A stretch of DNA of 64,000 nucleotides from Halorussus salilacus (GTDB taxonomy: Archaea > Halobacteriota > Halobacteria > Halobacteriales > Haladaptataceae): NCBI RefSeq assembly GCF_024138125.1, contig NZ_CP099993.1:62001-126000 (forward strand), given 5' to 3'. The notes beneath the pieces are model-generated. The model had not been told where the DNA came from and made no database searches. It saw nothing but the letters and a program-made list of their open reading frames with translations. A program made the translations under genes and the position numbers. Below, piece by piece: positions 59,274-64,000 of this stretch. Numbering within the stretch: the stretch's first letter is position 1; every line of letters begins with the position of its first letter.

Positions 59274-59963
59274 ATGCTCTCGGGGCTCCGCTGGCTGGCG
59301 CTCGAAGCGAAGTACCTCGACCGCGCCCGGTCGTTCTACGAGACCCACCTCGACCTGTCGGTGGCCCGCGAGCGCGACGGCGAGGTGGTCTTCGACGCCG
59401 GGGACGCCGCCCTCGTCCTCCGGGAACCCGGCGCGGTGCCCCGCGGCGGGGTCCACACCCACTACGCGTTCGCCGCGCCGCCGGACCGCTACGACGCGTG
59501 GCGCGAGCGCCTGAGCCCGGAGTTCGACCTCACGGAGTTCGACTTCGGCGGGTCGCGGTCGCTGTACTTCTACGACCCCGACGGCAACTGCGTCGAGATC
59601 GGCGGCGTCGGCGAGGGCGACGACCCCATCTCGGGCGTGTTCGAGATCGTGCTGGAGGTCGAGGACCTCGCGCGCGCGGAGTCGTTCTACACCGACCTCG
59701 GGTTCGAGCCGACCGACCGCGGCGACCGACGGCGACGGGTCCGACTCGGCGGCCCGGTCGACCTCGAACTCTGGGAGCCACAGCTCGGCATCGCCGACGC
59801 CCGCGGCGGCCTCCACGTCGACGTGGGATTCGCGGCCGAGGACCCGGAGGCGGCGGCCGACGCGGTCGCCGACCGGGCCTGTTCGGTCGAGGAAGTCGAG
59901 GACCCAGACCGGGAGGCCGTGCGCGTGCGCGACCCGGACGGTCACTACCTGACGTTCGGATGA
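59274..59963 (+). CDS. Two-domain VOC/glyoxalase-family protein
   Basis: 229-aa protein with two vicinal-oxygen-chelate modules. Module 1 (1-115) begins LRWLALEAKYLDRARSFYE and ends SLYFYDPDGNCVEIGG. Module 2 (about 120-229) begins VFEIVLEVEDLARAESFY and ends VRVRDPDGHYLTFG. The layout resembles catechol-dioxygenase or bleomycin-resistance-like proteins; the exact reaction is not predictable. Divergent from the MBL-like gene, with about 106 nt between starts. Confidence 0.87.
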   Translation: MLSGLRWLALEAKYLDRARSFYETHLDLSVARERDGEVVFDAGDAALVLREPGAVPRGGVHTHYAFAAPPDRYDAWRERLSPEFDLTEFDFGGSRSLYFYDPDGNCVEIGGVGEGDDPISGVFEIVLEVEDLARAESFYTDLGFEPTDRGDRRRRVRLGGPVDLELWEPQLGIADARGGLHVDVGFAAEDPEAAADAVADRACSVEEVEDPDREAVRVRDPDGHYLTFG

Positions 59964-59995
59964 TTCGTCCGTCGCGCGGAAATCGGGGGCCGGGA

Positions 59996-60376
59996 TTACT
60001 CCCCGAACCGTGCGTGGCGCGAGTCGTCGGCCTCGAACAGGTAGAGCCCGACCGCGCAGAAGGCGAGGCTGAGGACCCCCGTGAACAGACCGAGTTCCAG
60101 GAACTGCGCACCCGTCAACACCCAGACGACGCCGAGCGCCAGCACGAATCCGACGCCGACGACGTAGAGGATGGCCGCCCAGAACCGGGTGAAGAAGACC
60201 GCGACAAGTGTGGCGAACCCGCCCGCCGCGACGAAGAACGGCGAGTGCGCCGCAACGAACCCGAGGTAGACGTGAATCCCGGCGAGCGACCCCAGCAACG
60301 CTACGGCGGCCCACTGGAGGCCGGACCACGCTCGCACGTCGGCGACGACTCGGGGCCTGCGTTCGGTCGCTGTCAT
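59996..60376 (-). CDS. Four-TM membrane protein
   Basis: 126-aa haloarchaeal membrane protein with four hydrophobic helices (about 20-38, 42-60, 66-88, 92-112) and polar termini. Conserved-looking features: LAGIHVYLGF in TM1 and FTRFWAAILYVVGVGF before TM3. Function unknown. Converges with the VOC gene, 32 nt between stops. Confidence 0.8.
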   Translation of the reverse strand: MTATERRPRVVADVRAWSGLQWAAVALLGSLAGIHVYLGFVAAHSPFFVAAGGFATLVAVFFTRFWAAILYVVGVGFVLALGVVWVLTGAQFLELGLFTGVLSLAFCAVGLYLFEADDSRHARFGE

Positions 60377-60487
60377 CGGTTCCCGAACGCAACGACGCCG
60401 CGACAGTCAACGTTTTCGGTCGTTCGGACGGCCGGACAGTCGGTCGTTCGGCCGGGCGGACGCTCGGGCAACGAGTTCGCACCCGGC

Positions 60488-60943
60488 CTACTCGTCGGCC
60501 GGAACGGGCGTCTTCACCACGGTCACGGGGCGCTCGGCCATGCGAGCGACGCGCTCGGCGACGCTCCCGAGTAGTCGGCGGTACTCGCCCGAGCGGTTCT
60601 TCGACCCGACCACGGTGAGGCCGATGTCGGCCTCGTCGGCGTACGCGAGTATCTCCTCGTGGGGGACGCCGTGGCGAATCGCGGTGCGGGTCTCGACGCC
60701 GGACTCGGCCGCGGTCTCGGCGATCTCCTCGACCGCGTCGCGGCCCGCCCGTTCGAGGGCGGTTTCGAGGCCCTCGAACTCGTGGACGTACTCGTCGCCG
60801 GGGTAGGAGCTGTACGCGTCGGCGTCGACGACGTAGAGGACGTGGAGGTCGGCGTCGTAGCGGTCGGCGGCGTCGATGGCGTGTTCGATGGCGCGGTCGA
60901 CGCCGGGGCTCATGTCGGTCGGGAGCAGGATGCTGTCGTACAT
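60488..60943 (-). CDS. Universal stress protein (UspA type)
   Basis: 151-aa single-domain Usp. Starts MYDSILLPTDMSPGVDRAI. ATP-binding motif GSKNRSGEYRRLLGSVAERV corresponds to G-2x-G-9x-G(S/T). ATG 60943 is chosen since upstream codons lack family similarity. A stress-related nucleotide-binding dimer is expected; role in the cell not predictable. Confidence 0.92.
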   Translation of the reverse strand: MYDSILLPTDMSPGVDRAIEHAIDAADRYDADLHVLYVVDADAYSSYPGDEYVHEFEGLETALERAGRDAVEEIAETAAESGVETRTAIRHGVPHEEILAYADEADIGLTVVGSKNRSGEYRRLLGSVAERVARMAERPVTVVKTPVPADE

Positions 60944-61054
60944 ACCCGATAGTTCGTCGCGGGCCACCAAAGAAATCAGGTCGGTTACCGGAAATCGGGA
61001 ACCGGAGAAAGAGACTTCCCGTTTCGATGCGAACGCCGGGCGACACGGCCCCCT

Positions 61055-61372
61055 TCAGAGTCGGTCGGAGTCGACGTGCACGTCGGCGGGCGTCACGAGC
61101 AGGAACTCCCGGAAGTGAACGAGGTTCCCGCCCCGCTCCTTGACGCGCGGCGCGAGGTCGGCCGCCAGCTCCGGCAGGTCGCCCTCGACCGCCAGCACCA
61201 GCACGTCGCCGCGCTCGACGACCCGGAACCACTCGGTGTCGTCGGTCGTCCCGTCGAGCACCCCGAGGACGATTCGGCGGTCGGTCCCCTCGCCGTCGCC
61301 GCCGTCGCCGTCCTCGGCCGATTCTATCTCCCGTTCGACCGCGTTGAGGTCGAGGTCGAAACCACTGCTCAT
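61055..61372 (-). CDS. DUF5779-type protein, haloarchaeal
   Basis: 105-aa protein with acidic N-terminus (FDLDLNAVEREIESAEDG) and a conserved RRIVLGVLDGTTDDTEWFRVVERGD block. Its end (LVHFREFLLVTPADVHVDSDRL) is regular beta-alpha-beta. Known only from haloarchaea; no function assigned. Single-gene unit on the minus strand. Confidence 0.78.
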   Translation of the reverse strand: MSSGFDLDLNAVEREIESAEDGDGGDGEGTDRRIVLGVLDGTTDDTEWFRVVERGDVLVLAVEGDLPELAADLAPRVKERGGNLVHFREFLLVTPADVHVDSDRL

Positions 61373-61529
61373 ACCCGCTCGCTCGCACTCGCGAACAAAA
61401 ACTCTTCGCTCCGAGAACGTTGATAATCGACCATTTTAAATAATCGGCCGCAACATATATTAATAAGCTTTCTATTGCACCTTTTTAGACAGTTTCAATG
61501 CGACGGGCGTCATCGTGGTTAGTGTACCC

Positions 61530-61676
61530 ATGGCACACAGAAAGGCACCCGACACGATGGCAGAGTTCCTCGAAGAGCACCCGCGGATGATGGGCGCGCT
61601 GTTCACGATCTGCCTGCTGATGATGCAGGCGGGGAACGTGATGGCGAATGCGCAATCTACGACGAATGGACCCTGA
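61530..61676 (+). CDS. 48-aa single-TM peptide (DUF7503-like)
   Basis: Frame starting MAHRKAPDTMAEFLEEHPRM. It has a hydrophobic stretch (MGALFTICLLMMQAGNVMA) and ends TTNGP. It looks like a small haloarchaeal membrane-peptide family with FLEEHPRMMG as its hallmark. It converges with the CHAT gene, stops one base apart. AT-rich DNA with atatatt near 61455 is the probable promoter. Association with the CHAT protein is an inference from position. Confidence 0.7.
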   Translation: MAHRKAPDTMAEFLEEHPRMMGALFTICLLMMQAGNVMANAQSTTNGP

Positions 61677-61677
61677 C

Positions 61678-63804
61678 TCAAAGGTTCTCTACCAGTAATT
61701 CGTCGCTCCAGTAAAGCGTCTTATCGATCTCTACTGGCATAGCTTCTAGTTTAAGGAACTCTTGGAGTTCCGAAGCCGAAACCCGAAACTTTCGTCCACT
61801 TCCGGATGCTAAATGACGAATAGGGGTCTCACGGATGTTAGGCGTACACATCGACCCTAGACCGAATTTCGGAGTCAACGATTCTCGTATTTTAACTTGA
61901 AACACGGACTCATCTGCTCGTTCGACTTGCAGATATGTCGGACACCCGCTCTCGCTCTGACACAGCGTCATCCCGCCATCCCCCACAGTCGTGTACTGGT
62001 ACGCGGAAGGCGTGGTGTCCTTGACGATGGACAGCGCCACGCGGAGCGGGAACCCGCAGTTGAGCAGGCGCGCGAGGGTCTGACCGATGTCGGTGGCGAC
62101 GCTGTTGGCGACCTCCGCGAGCGTGACGACGCCGCCGTAGCTTCCGGCCTCGACGAGCGCCTCGCCCTGCGCGTACGACCGGCAGGCGTTGAGGACGAAC
62201 GACTTGACCGCCACCTCCGAGAGCGAGCGCGCGTCGAGGTGGCCGTCGGGACACCGCATCCCCTGGTCGTCGACGTGGCCGATGTAGTGGAGGAAGTCGG
62301 CGGGGGTCGCCAGCACCTCCCGGAGCTCGTCGGTCGTCAGTTCGTAGTGGACCGACACGTCGAACCGCAGGAGGTCCCGGAGGCCGTAGAGCTCCTCGAC
62401 GAGGCCCTCCTCCTTCATGCGCTCGTCGTTGCAGACCACATGTATCTCGATGCTTGTCTTGTCCGGAGGCGCGCGCTCGATTCGCCGCCGGTAGGAGTCG
62501 ATGGTGGCCTTGTTGGCACCGAGCGGGAACCCCTCGCCGACCCACGCGTGCTCTATCGTCTCGGCGGGTTCGGGGTTGAATATCTCGCCCTGCGCGGGCG
62601 GCGACGCGCTGGATTCGGTCGTGCTCCGAGTGAAGTCGGCGGGGTCGCTCCCGGCGACCCCGCCGTCCGTGCGCGGGGGTCGGCTCCGGAAGAACTCGTC
62701 GAGGGGTTCGGGCGCGGGGCTGACCGACGCCGCGGTCGGGTCGCGCGGGCACCGCACCAGCGCGAGTTCGTTCGCCACGAACGGGAGCACCTCGGCGTTG
62801 TCGGGAATCGCCATCACGTCGGTCGTGAGGTTCCAGTCCGGGACGTGGTCGGCGACCGTCTCGAAGTCGACCGAGAGGTAGGCGTCGAGGCGCTCGGCCA
62901 GCGACGCGTCGTACAGCGCCGCGAAGTCGAGGTCGAGGAGGGGTTCGACCGCGCGGCGCTCGTGGAGGTCGACCTGATAGTAGCCCTCGGTGCGGGTCAC
63001 GCAGTCGAAGAAGAACGTCTGGCGGAGGACCCGCCCGACCGTTCGCTCGTAGCCCAGCGGGCCGTCGAGGGGGTACTCGAACCCCTCGTCGGTGACGAGT
63101 CGGGGCTCCTCGCCGGGCACGACTGCCGCGCCGAGGTAGTACGCCAGCGACGCCGCGGGGTAGACGTACTCGTAGTCGGCGGGGAGTTCGAGCCGGACGC
63201 CCGTCTCGGGCCGCGAGATTCCCTCCGGCGCGTCGAACTCGTCGCCGACCTCTATCAGCGGCGGGTGACCGCGTAGCGTCGGGAAGCTACGCTCGGGCGA
63301 GGTGGTCTTGAGCGCCGACCCGAGCAGGGAGATGGCGTCCATCGCGCCGACCGGGTCGGCGGTCGTCGTGACGGTTCCGGCGGGTCGGTCGTGGAACGAC
63401 CGCGCGCCCACCCTGACCTCGGTGACCTCCTCGAACGCGACGGTGACGGTGGTCTCGTCGTGGCGCACCTCGATAGCGCTCTCGACCGACAGGTAGAGCT
63501 TCATCGGCGCGGTGCTGAGCTCGACGTTGTACGCGCCGGGCGCGAGCGACCGGTTGACGTGGTCGGCGTTGTCGGCCACGAGGTCGCCGTCCTGCGTGCG
63601 GACGAGTACGTTCGCGAGCTTCGGTACGACGAGCGCGTCGGTCTCGACCGCGACCGCCGAGTCGACCGGGAAGTAGAACTCGTCGGTGTCCGTCGGCGTC
63701 GGGTCGACGGGCGCGGGGGTGTAGAGCGCGAAGCGGGCGCTCTCGATGGGGTCGGTTATCTCGATACCGTCTCGGTTCGGGGCGTTCGTGAACGTGGGGT
63801 CCAT
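61678..63804 (-). CDS. CHAT-domain caspase-like protein
   Basis: 708-aa protein. The N-terminal 380 residues are a haloarchaeal region of unknown fold (beta-rich, starting MDPTFTNAPNRDGIEIT). A Pro/Ser-rich linker (about 385-420) follows. The CHAT peptidase domain covers about 430-610 with catalytic His510 in FLHYIGHVDD and Cys541 in FVLNACRSYAQG, both intact. A C-terminal part of about 100 residues follows (ASELQEFLKLEAMPVEIDK). CHAT peptidases act in eukaryotic separase, caspase-like and bacterial defence systems. Target unknown. A small gene starts just upstream. Confidence 0.88.
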   Translation of the reverse strand: MDPTFTNAPNRDGIEITDPIESARFALYTPAPVDPTPTDTDEFYFPVDSAVAVETDALVVPKLANVLVRTQDGDLVADNADHVNRSLAPGAYNVELSTAPMKLYLSVESAIEVRHDETTVTVAFEEVTEVRVGARSFHDRPAGTVTTTADPVGAMDAISLLGSALKTTSPERSFPTLRGHPPLIEVGDEFDAPEGISRPETGVRLELPADYEYVYPAASLAYYLGAAVVPGEEPRLVTDEGFEYPLDGPLGYERTVGRVLRQTFFFDCVTRTEGYYQVDLHERRAVEPLLDLDFAALYDASLAERLDAYLSVDFETVADHVPDWNLTTDVMAIPDNAEVLPFVANELALVRCPRDPTAASVSPAPEPLDEFFRSRPPRTDGGVAGSDPADFTRSTTESSASPPAQGEIFNPEPAETIEHAWVGEGFPLGANKATIDSYRRRIERAPPDKTSIEIHVVCNDERMKEEGLVEELYGLRDLLRFDVSVHYELTTDELREVLATPADFLHYIGHVDDQGMRCPDGHLDARSLSEVAVKSFVLNACRSYAQGEALVEAGSYGGVVTLAEVANSVATDIGQTLARLLNCGFPLRVALSIVKDTTPSAYQYTTVGDGGMTLCQSESGCPTYLQVERADESVFQVKIRESLTPKFGLGSMCTPNIRETPIRHLASGSGRKFRVSASELQEFLKLEAMPVEIDKTLYWSDELLVENL

Positions 63805-63812
63805 TGCTCACC

Positions 63813-63977
63813 TCACAGGCGTACCCAGTCGGTCGTCTGGTCGTGCCGGGGGACGTGCCAGCGTTGCTCGGTCGGGAGACCGTCGCGCTTGCGGAGTTCG
63901 ATGCGGGCGTCGAACAGCGGCGAGAGTCGGTCGACGAGGTCGTCGTCGTCGGGCCGCGGCAGGTGGTAGTGGGCCAT
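63813..63977 (-). CDS. Small gene upstream of CHAT protein
   Basis: 54-aa frame starting MAHYHLPRPDDDDLVDRLSP and ending PRHDQTTDWVRL, 8 nt before the CHAT start on the same strand, so almost certainly co-transcribed. The frame also extends upstream to 63998 and perhaps beyond the window edge, so the start is not certain. No domain was recognised; the DWVRL end is a distinctive signature to search with. Confidence 0.65.
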   Translation of the reverse strand: MAHYHLPRPDDDDLVDRLSPLFDARIELRKRDGLPTEQRWHVPRHDQTTDWVRL

Positions 63978-64000
63978 GCCGCGTACCCCGCGTACCATCG

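Overview
The window is chromosomal DNA from a haloarchaeon (class Halobacteria). The DNA is strongly GC-rich and most predicted proteins are very acidic (Asp/Glu-rich). Several promoters are a TATA-like box about 25-30 nt upstream of the start codon, which points to leaderless transcripts. Archaeal information genes (TFE, aIF2-beta, RPA with its associated protein, Cdc48, Lhr helicase) sit beside many small families known only from haloarchaea. The genus cannot be fixed from sequence alone. No rRNA, tRNA, CRISPR array, integrase or transposase was recognised.

Layout. 1-11 kb: the 3' part of a Cdc48-type AAA ATPase, an Lhr helicase, and the three-gene single-strand-binding operon rpa1-rpap1-rpe. 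A divergent riboflavin-pathway reductase follows, separated by an intergenic region with two large palindromes. 11-20 kb: a glutaredoxin-thioredoxin reductase fusion, a small islet of lower GC with a membrane protein, a disordered Arg/Gly-rich protein, aIF2-beta, UPF0058 and DUF555-type proteins and an OGG-like glycosylase. The cluster tfe-DUF2110-lipoprotein-CinA-type protein closes this stretch. 20-30 kb: a Cys-containing helical protein with a Gln/Gly/Met repeat tail, an ATP-NAD-kinase-like protein, an AbrB-PhoU regulator, an SRPBCC-nitrilase pair, an aldehyde dehydrogenase and a RIO-like kinase.

30-42 kb is metabolic: acyl-CoA dehydrogenase, two divergent glutamate dehydrogenases, a CitE-type lyase, a MaoC hydratase and an acyl-CoA carboxyltransferase. 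It is interrupted by a probably frameshifted beta-propeller gene, a secreted trypsin-like lipoprotein and a Tat-exported Cys-rich peptide. 42-54 kb: an epimerase, a large secreted thrombospondin-type-3 repeat protein with an HExxH C-terminus, 3-hydroxyacyl-CoA dehydrogenase, an isochorismatase-YqcI pair, a cold-shock protein, an fba-fbp gluconeogenic pair and squalene synthase. 54-64 kb: two minisatellite arrays before a second acyl-CoA dehydrogenase, a run of small regulators (PadR, DUF1059, STAS-like, ribbon-helix-helix), a JAMM-like protein, UspA, and at the end a caspase-like CHAT protein with small partner genes.

Functional themes: replication and repair (rpa operon, ogg, lhr, cdc48); transcription and translation initiation (tfe, aIF2-beta); carbon metabolism around acyl-CoA, glutamate and gluconeogenesis, which could feed the haloarchaeal methylaspartate route (inference); and several orphan secreted or effector-like genes. 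These last are the best candidates for undescribed biology: the Cys-rich Tat peptide, the CHAT locus, the repeat protein with HELLH motif and the lower-GC islets. Perfect intergenic hairpins with 13-21 bp arms and almost no loop recur at many gene ends.
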